Positions 1-8,646 of a stretch of DNA of 64,000 bases are shown piece after piece. The notes beneath the pieces are model-generated. The model worked only from the letters and a program-made list of their open reading frames with translations. It was not told where the DNA came from and made no database searches. Within the stretch, counting starts at the first letter, position 1, and each line of letters starts with the position of its first letter. The translations under genes were made by a program, and so were the position numbers. The DNA lies in NCBI RefSeq assembly GCF_029945535.1, contig NZ_JAQSCU010000018.1, positions 419,324 through 483,323 on the forward strand, in the 5' to 3' direction. Origin of the DNA: Methylotenera sp. (lineage in GTDB: Bacteria > Pseudomonadota > Gammaproteobacteria > Burkholderiales > Methylophilaceae).

Positions 1-15
1 CAAACAAAGAAAACC

Positions 16-408
16 GTGAGCATAAACAAAACAAGCTTTTCTCCGTTTCCTATTTGGCTAAAAAAATACATCTATACCCCATACTCTATTGACAAAGCTA
101 CTATCGCAAAATCTGTAATGCTTCAAGCATTAGTCATATCAAAAGAGTTGGGAGCCATTAAATCAGAACACCATCAAGAGTTGAGCCTTCTATTTAATTC
201 ATTTCAAGCCGAAGAGTCCATTAAATTTGTGAATGGTTATATTGAAGAGTTTCTCCCCCGCCTTGAGGGAGTAGTCAATCAACACATAATCGAAACATCT
301 TCTGCAAGATATGTTTTCATGCTCATGATTATTGCAGCCATAAGCCTTAATCCTCGTGGGTCTATAAGCGATTTTTTTGAGAAGCCACAATCCAACCGCC
401 GAATTTAA
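16..408 (+). CDS. hypothetical protein, possibly 5'-truncated by the window edge
   Basis: 130 codons from a GTG at 16 to TAA. The frame stays open upstream to base 1, so the true start may lie outside the window. I recognise no family. The protein looks largely helical, with one hydrophobic stretch near residues 99-111 (YVFMLMIIAAISL) that could be a membrane or buried helix. It is followed by a 209 bp gap holding inverted repeats and the rpiA terminator. Base composition is AT-rich compared with rpiA and ilvA. No function can be assigned. Confidence 0.5.
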   Translation: MSINKTSFSPFPIWLKKYIYTPYSIDKATIAKSVMLQALVISKELGAIKSEHHQELSLLFNSFQAEESIKFVNGYIEEFLPRLEGVVNQHIIETSSARYVFMLMIIAAISLNPRGSISDFFEKPQSNRRI

Positions 409-465
409 TTACACAAAATGTTTCACTATTTTTTGTTTGGCAGCTGGCGTAGGGTAATTCTTGAA

Positions 466-514
466 CCCACGCGTAACTCACTTGGCAACACTGTACTGCG
501 TGGGGTTAAACCCC
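466..514. repeat. GC-rich inverted repeats (REP-like)
   Basis: CCCACGC at 466-472 pairs with GCGTGGG at 498-504, and GGGGTTTAACCCC-like dyad symmetry (ggggttaaacccc) follows at 502-514. There is no U tract, so this is not an obvious terminator. It could be a REP-type intergenic repeat; copy number elsewhere in the genome is unknown. Confidence 0.3.
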
Positions 515-547
515 CTCCCTACAAAACCAAAGTCGCATAAAACAATA

Positions 548-582
548 CCTCTGGAAGCCTTATGAATATTGGCTTGCAGAGG
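548..582 (-). terminator. rpiA terminator hairpin
   Basis: Stem CCTCTG-x-AAGCC (548-559) pairs with GGCTT-x-CAGAGG (571-582), with an 11 nt loop and one mismatch. Read on the minus strand it lies about 35 nt past the rpiA stop and is followed by a T-rich run (TATTGTTTTA). It may also serve the plus-strand gene at 16-408. Confidence 0.6.
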
Positions 583-617
583 CATTTCTTTAATGCAAAA
601 GCTTATTTTTTACTAAT

Positions 618-1277
618 CTACTTTTTATAAGTTTTAACACCATCCGCTGTCGCTAACAACAACACATTAGCTGGGCGCGCTGCAAACAAGCCGTTTGTAA
701 CTACGCCAACGATTTGGTTGATTTTCGCTTCCATCGCAACTGGGTCTGTAATATTCAAACCATGCACGTCGATAATCACATTGCCGTTATCAGTTGTGAA
801 GTTACGTAATGCTGGTTGACCACCCAATTTAACTAACTCACGTGCAACATAGCTGCGCGCCATTGGTAACACTTCTACTGGTAGTGGAAATTTGCCTAAT
901 GTTGGCACGTATTTAGTTTCATCGCAGATACAAATGAATTGTCTAGCGACTGCTGCGACGATTTTTTCACGTGTCAACGCACCGCCGCCGCCTTTAAGCA
1001 TGTGTAGGTGCTCGGTAATTTCATCAGCGCCATCTACGTAAATATCCATGCCGTCAATATTATTCAAATCAAACACTTCAATGCCGTGAGCGCGTAAGCG
1101 TTGGGCAGTTGCTTCACTACTTGCCACTGCGCCTTCAATTTTGTGTTTTACTTTTGCTAATTCTTCAATAAAGAAGTTTGCAGTTGAGCCTGTGCCCACG
1201 CCGATGATGCCTTCTTTAACGTATTCAACCGCTGCTTTTGCGACTTGTTGTTTTAATTCGTCTTGTGTGTATGCCAT
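618..1277 (-). CDS. rpiA: ribose-5-phosphate isomerase A
   Basis: 219 aa, the usual RpiA length. It interconverts ribose-5-phosphate and ribulose-5-phosphate in the pentose phosphate pathway, and in methylotrophs also in ribulose monophosphate cycle rearrangements. Visible family motifs are the phosphate-binding GTGSTA (28-33), DGADE (82-86) and [11 protein letters not shown] (95-105). The open frame extends to 1433, but the ATG at 1277 is chosen because GAGGAA sits just upstream and the protein then begins like other RpiAs ([10 protein letters not shown]). It is divergent from ilvA across about 114 bp that must hold both promoters. It is cytosolic. Confidence 0.95.
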   Translation of the reverse strand: MAYTQDELKQQVAKAAVEYVKEGIIGVGTGSTANFFIEELAKVKHKIEGAVASSEATAQRLRAHGIEVFDLNNIDGMDIYVDGADEITEHLHMLKGGGGALTREKIVAAVARQFICICDETKYVPTLGKFPLPVEVLPMARSYVARELVKLGGQPALRNFTTDNGNVIIDVHGLNITDPVAMEAKINQIVGVVTNGLFAARPANVLLLATADGVKTYKK

Positions 1278-1391
1278 TTTGCCTAATTCCTCTACAAATT
1301 CTTTATAATGTAACCAACTCAACATAATACACTGCGCCAGTAAATTTAAAAAATATTGGGCACTTTTAAGATTCCAATTTAAGAATATTGC

Positions 1392-2912
1392 ATGACAAAA
1401 ACAACTATCAATTACCGCGAAAAAATAGAACACTCACACGTTTACGATGTGGCTAAAAAAACACCTTTAGAATTTCAAGCGAGCTTATCGGCCCGTATTG
1501 ATAACCGCGTATTGCTTAAACGCGAAGATATGCAGCCTGTATTTTCATTCAAAATTCGCGGCGCCTACAACAAAATGGCAAGCCTACCTGCCGATGTGCT
1601 CAAACGCGGCGTGATTGCTGCCAGCGCGGGCAACCATGCTCAAGGCGTGGCGATGAGCGCGAAAAAGCTAGGTTGCCGTGCGGTCATCGTGATGCCGACC
1701 ACAACACCTGCGATTAAAATTAATGCAGTACGTAGCTACGGTGCTGAGATTGTGCTGTTTGGGGACAGTTATTCAGACTCATACGTAAAAGCACTTGAGC
1801 TAGAAAAAACTGAGCATCTTACCTTTGTTCACCCATATGACGACCCAGATGTCATCGCAGGGCAAGGTACGATTGCGCTAGAAATATTGGCACAAAACCC
1901 GCAACCGATAGAAGCTATATTCTGCTGTGTAGGTGGCGGTGGCTTGCTGGCGGGTGTCGCAGCTTATGTGAAAGCCTTGCGCCCAGAAATAAAAGTGATA
2001 GGCGTAGAAGCGAAAGATGCTGAGGCCATGACAGAATCACTTAAAAAAGGTGAACGCGTCATGCTAGAACAAGTCGGTCTATTTGCCGATGGTGCAGCGG
2101 TTAAACAGGTTGGTGAGCATACGTTTGCACTCGCACAACAATATGTAGATGAAATGATAGTCGTCGATAACGACGCGATTTGTGCTGCGATTAAAGACGT
2201 ATTTGAAGATACCCGCAGCATTTTAGAGCCTGCTGGCGCGTTAGCTGTGGCTGGGTTAAAAGCTTATGCAAAGCGTGAGAACTTGCACGGCAAAACCCTA
2301 ATTGGCATTGCATCCGGCGCCAATATGAATTTTGACAGGCTACGTTTTGTCGCTGAACGTGCAGAAATCGGTGAAAAGCGCGAAGCCGTGTTAGCTGTAA
2401 CGATTCCAGAAAAACCAGGCGCGTTTAAGGCGTTCTGTAACTTGCTGGGTAATCGCAATATCACCGAGTTTAATTACCGTTATGCCGATGCTAAAGTCGC
2501 GCATATTTTTGTAGGCGTGGCGATTGCCGACCCTGCGGAATCAGCAAAACTTGTAGCAGATTTGCAAGCGCAAGGCTTACCTGCACTAGATCTAACGGAT
2601 AATGAAGTCGCTAAACTGCACTTGCGCCACTTGGTTGGCGGGCATGCACCGCAAGCTGAGCATGAAGTGGTATTTAGATTCGAGTTTCCTGAAAAACCAG
2701 GCGCGCTCATGAAGTTTTTAGAAACAATGGGACACGATTGGAACATCAGCCTATTCCATTACCGTAACCACGGCGCTGACTTTGGTCGCGTACTAGTCGG
2801 TATGCAAGTGCCGCCTTCTGATAGCGCTGAGTTCAATACATTTTTAGATAATTTAGGCTATCCGCACTGGGACGAAACACAAAACCCAGCGTACAAACTA
2901 TTCTTGGGCTAA
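1392..2912 (+). CDS. ilvA: threonine ammonia-lyase, biosynthetic (two ACT domains)
   Basis: 506 aa. PLP-dependent deamination of L-threonine to 2-oxobutanoate, the committed step of isoleucine synthesis. The N-terminal catalytic domain (about 1-325) has the PLP lysine in SFKIRGA (K54) and the glycine-rich phosphate cup GGGGLLAG near 180-187. Two ACT-like regulatory domains follow, each opening with a PEKPGA motif (about 333-345 and 426-440). This is the long, isoleucine-feedback-regulated form, distinct from short catabolic TdcB. Cytosolic tetramer by family. Confidence 0.95.
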   Translation: MTKTTINYREKIEHSHVYDVAKKTPLEFQASLSARIDNRVLLKREDMQPVFSFKIRGAYNKMASLPADVLKRGVIAASAGNHAQGVAMSAKKLGCRAVIVMPTTTPAIKINAVRSYGAEIVLFGDSYSDSYVKALELEKTEHLTFVHPYDDPDVIAGQGTIALEILAQNPQPIEAIFCCVGGGGLLAGVAAYVKALRPEIKVIGVEAKDAEAMTESLKKGERVMLEQVGLFADGAAVKQVGEHTFALAQQYVDEMIVVDNDAICAAIKDVFEDTRSILEPAGALAVAGLKAYAKRENLHGKTLIGIASGANMNFDRLRFVAERAEIGEKREAVLAVTIPEKPGAFKAFCNLLGNRNITEFNYRYADAKVAHIFVGVAIADPAESAKLVADLQAQGLPALDLTDNEVAKLHLRHLVGGHAPQAEHEVVFRFEFPEKPGALMKFLETMGHDWNISLFHYRNHGADFGRVLVGMQVPPSDSAEFNTFLDNLGYPHWDETQNPAYKLFLG

Positions 2913-2940
2913 ATAATTTTAATCAAATATTTAAACAAAT

Positions 2941-2978
2941 TGGTTGTATATAGCCACATTGGTGGCTATATACAACCA
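2941..2978. repeat. 17 bp perfect inverted repeat, 4 nt loop
   Basis: TGGTTGTATATAGCCAC (2941-2957) is the exact reverse complement of 2962-2978, separated by attg. It lies 29 bp past the ilvA stop. It is a very stable hairpin but lacks a following U run, so it may be a 3'-end stabiliser, an inefficient terminator or a small repeat. Confidence 0.6.
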
Positions 2979-3173
2979 GATTAAATTTCATGTAAAACTT
3001 AAGCCATTGTTTTTAAAAATTTAAATTTCTAGCGTGCTTCTTGCTTGATATTCGCAGTCTGACTTCTCAAATCCGGTAGCAAGCATAGTAAATTGAACCT
3101 AAGTTCATTTAGCCTGCCCAAATGACAACATTAATAAAGCAGCATCAAATAGTTTTCTAAGGAGAAATAAAGA

Positions 3174-4244
3174 ATGAAATTAACGCATGTAGTAATCGCG
3201 GCAGCAGTCAGTATGAGTATTGGAATGAACGCCAACGCTGCGGATCGCGGCAAAGCCTATGTTTCGAACCAAGATGGCGGCGTTTCGGTGATTGATTTGA
3301 ACACACTGACCTCAACCACAACCATTGACGTAAAAGGTGAAGGTCCACGAGGTTTAGCCGTGAGTGATGACGGTAAACTGTTGGTGGTTGCTACACGCGA
3401 GAATGGCAGTGTTTCGGTGATTGATACCGCAACAAACGAAGTGTTAAGCCAAATCAAAGTTGGCCAAAATCCAGAGTTTGTACGCATTAAAGGCAACTTT
3501 GCATTCGTATCATACGAGCCAAGCGCTAAAGGTGGCCCTCCTCCTGCACCGGGTTCTACTGAAGCAGCTGCGGCTGCAAAAGAAGACAATGATGATGACA
3601 AAGAACCTGCACGTATCGGCATTATTGATTTGAAACTAGGCAAAAAAATCCGTGAAATTACAGGCGGCCCTGAAACCGAAGGTGTTGAATTTAGTAAAGA
3701 TGGTAAACAACTAGTGATTACCAACGAAGCTGACAATACAGTGACGGTGCACAGCATGAAAAGTGGCAAGCTGCTTAAAACCATTAAAACACATGAATAT
3801 GGAGATAGACCACGTGGCGTTAAAGTATCACCTGACGGTAAAACCTATTTAGTGACACTTGAGTATGGTAATAAATTTATGGTGATGGACAAAAACTTTA
3901 AAGTGCTACGCACCGTTGATACTGGCGCTACACCTTATGGCATCTCATATGATCGCAAAGGAGAGCGCATTTTTGTGGCGGCAAACAAAGCCAAAACATT
4001 AGAAGTTTATGATGCTAAAACTTATGCAAAAATTAAAGACATTTCTACTGGCAACCGTTGCTGGCATTTCACATTCACCCCTGATGACAAAGAAGTTTTG
4101 TTAGCATGCGGTAAATCAGATGCGGTATTTGTGATTGATGCTGAGAAATTAGAAGTGAAACAACAAATTGAAGATAAGAAAATGCCTTGGGGCGTAGTGA
4201 CTTACCCTAAAAGCATGGGTAGTTTAGATACTGCTATTAAATAA
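3174..4244 (+). CDS. secreted YVTN-family beta-propeller protein (PQQ-alcohol-oxidation associated type)
   Basis: 356 aa, preceded by a good ribosome site (AAGGAG, 8 nt spacing). Residues 1-22 form a Sec signal peptide ending ANA/AD. The body is built of repeats of the type G-AYVSNQDGGVSVID-, VIDTATNEVL- and IFVAANKAKTLEVYD-, i.e. six to seven YVTN blades. It resembles the propeller proteins found with PQQ-dependent methanol/ethanol dehydrogenase clusters (TIGR03866 type); that link is family knowledge, as no dehydrogenase lies beside it here. A Pro/Ala then acidic insertion (about residues 119-146) interrupts one blade. Probably periplasmic. Confidence 0.75.
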   Translation: MKLTHVVIAAAVSMSIGMNANAADRGKAYVSNQDGGVSVIDLNTLTSTTTIDVKGEGPRGLAVSDDGKLLVVATRENGSVSVIDTATNEVLSQIKVGQNPEFVRIKGNFAFVSYEPSAKGGPPPAPGSTEAAAAAKEDNDDDKEPARIGIIDLKLGKKIREITGGPETEGVEFSKDGKQLVITNEADNTVTVHSMKSGKLLKTIKTHEYGDRPRGVKVSPDGKTYLVTLEYGNKFMVMDKNFKVLRTVDTGATPYGISYDRKGERIFVAANKAKTLEVYDAKTYAKIKDISTGNRCWHFTFTPDDKEVLLACGKSDAVFVIDAEKLEVKQQIEDKKMPWGVVTYPKSMGSLDTAIK

Positions 4245-4270
4245 TTTTATAGTTGTTATTAGCTTAAAAG

Positions 4271-4293
4271 CCCCGAACTCCGGGGTTTTTTTA
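4271..4293 (+). terminator. intrinsic terminator of the beta-propeller gene
   Basis: CCCCG (4271-4275), 5 nt loop, CGGGG (4281-4285), then eight T. It abuts the stop codon of the convergent EVE gene (TAA at 4291-4293). Confidence 0.85.
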
Positions 4294-4749
4294 TTTGAGC
4301 AAACTATTGATGAAGTCCCACTCTTTAGGATCAACCGGCGTAATAGAAAGGCGATTGCCCCGCTGTAAAATCCGCATATTGGTTAGCTCTGGGTACTCTC
4401 GCAATTCTTTTAAGCTGAGTAAGCGCGTTTTACGCACAAGTTTCACATCCACATTAAGCCAGCGTGGATTTTCAGGTGTCGCTTTCTCATCGTAATATTT
4501 ATGGCCTTTAATAAACTGTAAACGGTCTGGATATGCCAACTTGCTTACCTCGGCAATGCCAGCAATGCCTGGCACATCGCAATTTGAGTGATAGAAAAAC
4601 ACTCCATCACCCACCTTCATTTGATCTCGCATGAAGTTACGTGCTTGGTAGTTACGAATACCGTACCAATCTACAGATTGATTTGGAAAACCTGCCAAAT
4701 CATCAATTGAAACATCAGAAGGCTCAGATTTCATCAGCCAATAACGCAT
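4291..4749 (-). CDS. EVE domain-containing protein
   Basis: 152 aa, matching the length of single-domain EVE (PUA-like superfamily, thymocyte nuclear protein 1 type) proteins. The opening MRYWLMKSEPSDVSIDDL, the WYGIRNYQARNFMRDQMKVGD block (about 29-49) and FFYHSNC (51-57) are diagnostic. The domain is proposed to read modified bases in nucleic acid; the ligand is unknown for bacterial stand-alone forms. Convergent with the beta-propeller gene and divergent from the DUF2237 gene. Confidence 0.85.
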   Translation of the reverse strand: MRYWLMKSEPSDVSIDDLAGFPNQSVDWYGIRNYQARNFMRDQMKVGDGVFFYHSNCDVPGIAGIAEVSKLAYPDRLQFIKGHKYYDEKATPENPRWLNVDVKLVRKTRLLSLKELREYPELTNMRILQRGNRLSITPVDPKEWDFINSLLK

Positions 4750-4860
4750 ATTTTTTACCTTAATTAAATTCTAAATTTAGCGATATGATAATCTATAACT
4801 AAATTCAATTATCAATTTTAACTAGCGTCTTAAACACAGAGGCCTAAATAGAGATCAACG

Positions 4861-5232
4861 ATGGCAAAACCACAAGATAAAAACGTACTTGGCACCGCAC
4901 TTCAAGTGTGTAGCTTAGACCCATTAACAGGCTTTACCAGAACAGGTTGTTGTGAGACTGGTATAGATGATAGCGGTAGCCATACGGTATGCGCACAAAT
5001 GACCGATGAGTTTTTAGCGTATTCAATCTCTCAAGGCAATGATTTAAGCACACCCCGCCCTGAATATGGCTTTGAAGGATTAAAAGCAGGTGACCGTTGG
5101 TGCGTATGTGCCGCACGCTGGCTAGAAGCCTCAGAGGCTGGTTTTGCGCCGCCAGTCATATTAGAGGCATGCCATGCTAGATGCTTAGAAATTGTAAGCT
5201 TGGCAGATTTGAAGTATCACGAACTGAGATAG
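4861..5232 (+). CDS. DUF2237 family protein
   Basis: 123 aa. The conserved block NVLGTALQVCSLDPLTGFTR-GCC (about 8-32), followed by VCAQMTDEFL and GDRWCVCAARW, is typical of the small DUF2237 proteins. It contains seven or more cysteines, several invariant in the family as I recall it, suggesting metal or redox chemistry, but no function is established. Only a weak ribosome site precedes the ATG. It is convergent with the 6S RNA gene. Confidence 0.8.
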   Translation: MAKPQDKNVLGTALQVCSLDPLTGFTRTGCCETGIDDSGSHTVCAQMTDEFLAYSISQGNDLSTPRPEYGFEGLKAGDRWCVCAARWLEASEAGFAPPVILEACHARCLEIVSLADLKYHELR

Positions 5233-5299
5233 CTATACAAACTTAAGTTACGGCATGTCCAAGTAGACAAAGTATAAGTTCTAATGCGGAGTGAAATAG

Positions 5300-5508
5300 G
5301 AGGAGTTCTCCACGGATTAGCCTAAGCCAGCATCCTGAACCAAAAAGGCTCAAGTGGTAACGGCCTAGAGCGCATTAGGTACACCCACCAAGAGGCTCTT
5401 AAAAGAACACTCAACTTAAGGCGCGCACACAACACTCGAATGACCAAAACCGATGCTATAAACTAGTTCAAGGAATTATTAGCTTAAACCGCACCGCAGA
5501 GAACAAAC
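5300..5508 (-). ncRNA. ssrS: 6S RNA
   Basis: The gene lies directly downstream of zapA on the same strand, the conserved proteobacterial context. The 5' segment GTTCTCTGCGG (complement of 5494-5504) pairs with the 3' segment CCGTGGAGAAC (complement of 5305-5315) to give the closing stem of an approximately 200 nt RNA. The 3' half holds the conserved small hairpin TTGAGCC-TTTT-TGGTTCAG, equivalent to the TTGAACC/GGTTCAA element of E. coli 6S. 6S RNA mimics an open promoter and sequesters the sigma70 holoenzyme in stationary phase. Ends are approximate. Confidence 0.85.
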
Positions 5509-5621
5509 TTTAAAACTGGGATTTTATTTTTGTTTCGGTTAAATAATCAACTGATTAAATACTAAAACGATTGAGATAATTTTACTATTGTTAAGTAGTA
5601 ATTTTATGACAATTGGAATAT

Positions 5622-5915
5622 TTATTTTGCAGCGCAGACTTTATCAATTTGATCTTGCATATTCGTGATTCTGCGTTTGAAATCACCTACATCCACAGTA
5701 CCACTTTTACTATTGAGCAACTCATGCGCCAAATTGAGCGCCGCCATCATGGCAATACGTTCTACACCGATAATTTTACCGCTGTCACGTATATCACGCA
5801 TTTTTTTATCTAAAAAATTAACCGCATTAATCAAACCTGGGCGTTCTTCATCGGTACACGAGATCGTGAAGTCGCGCCCCATAATATTAACATCTACGCC
5901 TTTTATATCGCTCAT
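5622..5915 (-). CDS. zapA: cell division protein ZapA
   Basis: 97 aa. ZapA binds and bundles FtsZ protofilaments at the division site. The N-terminal domain (KGVDVNIMGRDFTISCTDEERPGLINAVNFLD) matches the ZapA core, and the C-terminal half is a predicted coiled coil (about 60-95). It is 20 bp downstream of a ZapB-like gene and upstream of 6S RNA, the standard arrangement. Confidence 0.9.
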   Translation of the reverse strand: MSDIKGVDVNIMGRDFTISCTDEERPGLINAVNFLDKKMRDIRDSGKIIGVERIAMMAALNLAHELLNSKSGTVDVGDFKRRITNMQDQIDKVCAAK

Positions 5916-5935
5916 TTTACTTACTCAAACCCGCG

Positions 5936-6124
5936 TTAAGGCAGGCGCTCCATCAAAGCTTCGATGCGTTCGCTGGCTTGCGCCATGTTGGCTTTCAACA
6001 ATGCGGCATCATTTTGTGTTGCATTTAAATCAAGGCGCAACTGCGCGTTTTCACTGCGTAAATCACTACACAATGAAATTAAGCCTGATAATTTTTCTTC
6101 TAACGCTTTTAAGTCCGCATCCAT
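5936..6124 (-). CDS. small coiled-coil protein, ZapB-like (TIGR02449 type)
   Basis: 62 aa from the ATG at 6124; a longer frame exists from a TTG at 6160 but the ATG gives the family-typical start (MDADLKALEEKLSGLISL). The whole chain is a predicted coiled coil with regular Leu spacing (DLRSENAQLRLDL). Small coiled-coil proteins of this kind precede zapA in many beta- and gammaproteobacteria and are thought to act with ZapA in Z-ring assembly; the function here is inferred from that position. Confidence 0.75.
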   Translation of the reverse strand: MDADLKALEEKLSGLISLCSDLRSENAQLRLDLNATQNDAALLKANMAQASERIEALMERLP

Positions 6125-6261
6125 ACGACCACTATAATTGAAAAAATTGATTGTAGTCAATAGTTAACGAGTAATTTTCAAAGTATTACAACATGTGTAA
6201 ATAATTGTTAATGATTTTTTTCATGCGAGCGAAGCAATTAGCGATATAATTCGCACTTGTT

Positions 6262-6515
6262 GTTAGGTGCCAAGTTTGTTTTCTACAAGCAAGGTGAAAC
6301 TGGGAAATAGGTGCATTATCGCTTAAGGCGTTAATAATTCCTTCGCTGCCCCCGCAACGGTAAGTAAGTTTTTGATTCATTCAAATGATTTTGCAATATG
6401 CCACTGAGTTACCCCTTAGAAAAAGGTCAGACTTGGGAAGGCGCAAATCAGCTGGTTAAAAGAGCTAAGTATTAGCTTTTAACACCAGCGCTTATAAGCC
6501 CGGAGACCGGCCTAA
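6262..6515 (+). promoter_or_regulatory. cobalamin (AdoCbl) riboswitch
   Basis: Canonical B12 aptamer landmarks appear in order: GGTGC near 6266, AACTGGGAA...GGTGCA near 6299-6314, the B12 box GCTGCCCCCGCAACGGTAA (6346-6364), CCACTGAG, GGGAAGGCGC (6434-6444) and AAGCCCGGAGACCGGCC (6497-6513). It sits in the long 5' leader of btuB. Ligand binding in this class lowers expression of downstream uptake genes. A TATAAT at 6245-6250 just upstream may be the -10 element. Confidence 0.95.
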
Positions 6516-6633
6516 AAACAACGCCTTATGTTAAGGCACGCTAGGCAATACCGCGGGGTGACGGTAAACAAAGGCTGCGCTATTTGTGTCGTTATCTTCG
6601 TCCGCGCTCTCTTTTTTATGACCCTCCTCCGTA

Positions 6634-6683
6634 TTCCCTAGTTTTAAAAAATCCACATGCGGGGCCGCATGTCATTTAGGGAA
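6634..6683 (+). promoter_or_regulatory. riboswitch expression platform: Shine-Dalgarno-sequestering hairpin
   Basis: TTCCCTA (6634-6640) is perfectly complementary to TAGGGAA (6677-6683), which contains the btuB ribosome site five bases before the ATG at 6689. Between them lies an 18 bp palindrome (ACATGCGG/CCGCATGT, 6655-6672) that would nucleate the helix. There is no U tract, so translational rather than transcriptional control is inferred. Confidence 0.6.
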
Positions 6684-6688
6684 AAATA

Positions 6689-8575
6689 ATGAAAAAATCT
6701 ACCATTGCCAGCCTTGTTGCGCTGGCATTCTCACCCTCTGCTTTTGCAGCAGAAACTGCTATTCAAACTGATGATGTAGTGGTGACTGCTAGCCGCGTTG
6801 CTCAACCACGTGAAAGTGTAATTGCAGATGTAACCGTAATTGACAGAGAAAAAATCGAACAGTCAGGTCAATCAACTATAGTTGACCTTTTACAGCAACA
6901 ATCTGGAATTGAGGTTAGTTCTAATGGTGGGCTAGGTAAAAGCGCATCAATTAGAATTCGTGGTGCAAACGATAACCATACGATTATTTTAGTTGATGGT
7001 TTACGTGTAAATTCAGCCACACTTGGCACCACCTCAATTCAGCACATACCTTTAAATCAAGTCGAAAAAATTGAAATTCTTAGAGGACCATCATCCTCCC
7101 TATATGGATCAGAGGGCATAGGCGGCACGATTCAAATATTTACTAGACAATCATCGGGCGAGCCGAGATTCAACATTTCTGTAGGTACTGGTAGTTACAA
7201 TACGCAAGACTTATCTGCTGGCGTTAGTGGCCGAGTGAGTGACACCAGTTTTAGCCTGCAAGCTGGCTATATCAGGTCAGATGGATTTTCCGCGACCAAT
7301 AAAAAAGATAAGAACAATTACTTTAGTGATGATGATGGCTATAAAAATAAAAATATTTCTGCAAAAATTGCACAACATTTTGGGGAAAAGCACGAAGTTG
7401 GAATTACCCTTTTCCACACAGATGCGGATGATCAGTACGACTCATCTTTTTATGACAGTGGAACCAACACGCTTAAGTTTCAAGATTTTAATTATCGTGA
7501 GAACCAAAAACTTACGGCAGCATCTATCTACAGTAAAAACCAATTCACTTCAAATTGGTTAAGTACTCTAAAAGTTGGAGTTGGCATTGATAGTTTGAAG
7601 TTTTACGATCCTAATGCCACAAATACTGCATCAGTGGAATCTAGCATTAAAACCAAGCAAAATGAGTATATGTGGCAAAACGACATTACTCTACCAGTAG
7701 GTAAATTAAGCCTATCAGCAGAGAAATTAGAGCAGGAGGTTAGCGGCACTACTGACTACTCCAAAAAGAAACGTGATATCAACTCATTGCTAGCGGGCTG
7801 GGTTGCCAATTTCGATAAGCACGATGTCCAAGCTAATCTTCGTACTGACAATAATTCACAGTTTGGGCATCACAACACTTGGTACGCTGGTTATGGTTAT
7901 CAGTTGGCTGATAATTGGAAAGCGACCATTGGTCACGGAACCGCATTTAATGCACCCACGTTCAATCAATTATACTATCCTTTGGATTCATCCGGCTCGG
8001 TTGGAAACCCTAACCTAAAGGCAGAAGAGTCTCGTAATACTGAGGCTAGCATACGCTTCAATAATTCTGACCGTGACGTCAAATTAACAGCCTACCACAA
8101 CAAGGTAACTAATTTAATCGACTGGCAATTTAACAACACTACCTTCCTATTTTCACCTGTCAATATTGCAAATGCTACATTAAAAGGGCTAAGTTTAAGC
8201 GATAGTGAGCATCTTGGAAATCTTACAATTTCAGCGAACCTTGATGTACAAAGCGCTCGCGATGAAGCAACTGATGAATTCCTCTCTCGCCGTGCACAAC
8301 GTCATGGCCAAGTTGGTGCTTATTACAAAATCAATAAACTTTCGATAGGTGCTAACGTTTTTGCAGAATCTCAAAGAGATGACAGTGGATTTAACAATAA
8401 TAAAACAGCTGGTTACGGCATCCTAAACCTAACAGCTGCTTATGTACTCAATAGTAATTGGAGTGTTAAAGCAAACGTTAACAATATTCTTAACAAAGAC
8501 TATGAGTTAGCTTATGGCTATAACACTGCTGGTACTAATGCGTTTGTTGGAGTAACTTACGCGCCTAGCAAATAA
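6689..8575 (+). CDS. btuB: TonB-dependent outer-membrane receptor for cobalamin (BtuB)
   Basis: 628 aa. Residues 1-20 are a signal peptide (cleavage after AFA), followed by the TonB box DDVVVTA (about 28-34). The plug domain (about 40-150) contains IRIRGANDNHTIILVDG and ILRGPSSSLYGSEGIGG; the rest is a 22-strand barrel by family. Length is typical of BtuB (about 600-630). It imports B12 across the outer membrane using TonB energy. The B12 riboswitch directly upstream fixes the substrate assignment. The ATG at 6689 is preceded by AGGGAA. Confidence 0.92.
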   Translation: MKKSTIASLVALAFSPSAFAAETAIQTDDVVVTASRVAQPRESVIADVTVIDREKIEQSGQSTIVDLLQQQSGIEVSSNGGLGKSASIRIRGANDNHTIILVDGLRVNSATLGTTSIQHIPLNQVEKIEILRGPSSSLYGSEGIGGTIQIFTRQSSGEPRFNISVGTGSYNTQDLSAGVSGRVSDTSFSLQAGYIRSDGFSATNKKDKNNYFSDDDGYKNKNISAKIAQHFGEKHEVGITLFHTDADDQYDSSFYDSGTNTLKFQDFNYRENQKLTAASIYSKNQFTSNWLSTLKVGVGIDSLKFYDPNATNTASVESSIKTKQNEYMWQNDITLPVGKLSLSAEKLEQEVSGTTDYSKKKRDINSLLAGWVANFDKHDVQANLRTDNNSQFGHHNTWYAGYGYQLADNWKATIGHGTAFNAPTFNQLYYPLDSSGSVGNPNLKAEESRNTEASIRFNNSDRDVKLTAYHNKVTNLIDWQFNNTTFLFSPVNIANATLKGLSLSDSEHLGNLTISANLDVQSARDEATDEFLSRRAQRHGQVGAYYKINKLSIGANVFAESQRDDSGFNNNKTAGYGILNLTAAYVLNSNWSVKANVNNILNKDYELAYGYNTAGTNAFVGVTYAPSK

Positions 8576-8580
8576 CGATT

Positions 8581-8614
8581 AACCCTTATCAGGCAAAATC
8601 ATCTGATAAGGGTT
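8581..8614. repeat. 12 bp perfect inverted repeat between btuB and btuM
   Basis: AACCCTTATCAG (8581-8592) pairs with CTGATAAGGGTT (8603-8614), with a 10 nt loop and no following U run. It probably protects the btuB mRNA 3' end or attenuates transcription into btuM. Confidence 0.6.
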
Positions 8615-8646
8615 ACAATATAGGCAAGTTTAAATTGGAGTTATTT

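Noticed and set aside
1278..1433. N-terminal extension of RpiA in the open frame
   Set aside because: It would overlap the ilvA start, is hydrophobic and unlike RpiA; the internal ATG at 1277 has a good ribosome site and normal length.
3257..3784. 175-codon minus-strand frame opposite the beta-propeller gene
   Set aside because: Antisense shadow of a well-supported gene with signal peptide and repeats.
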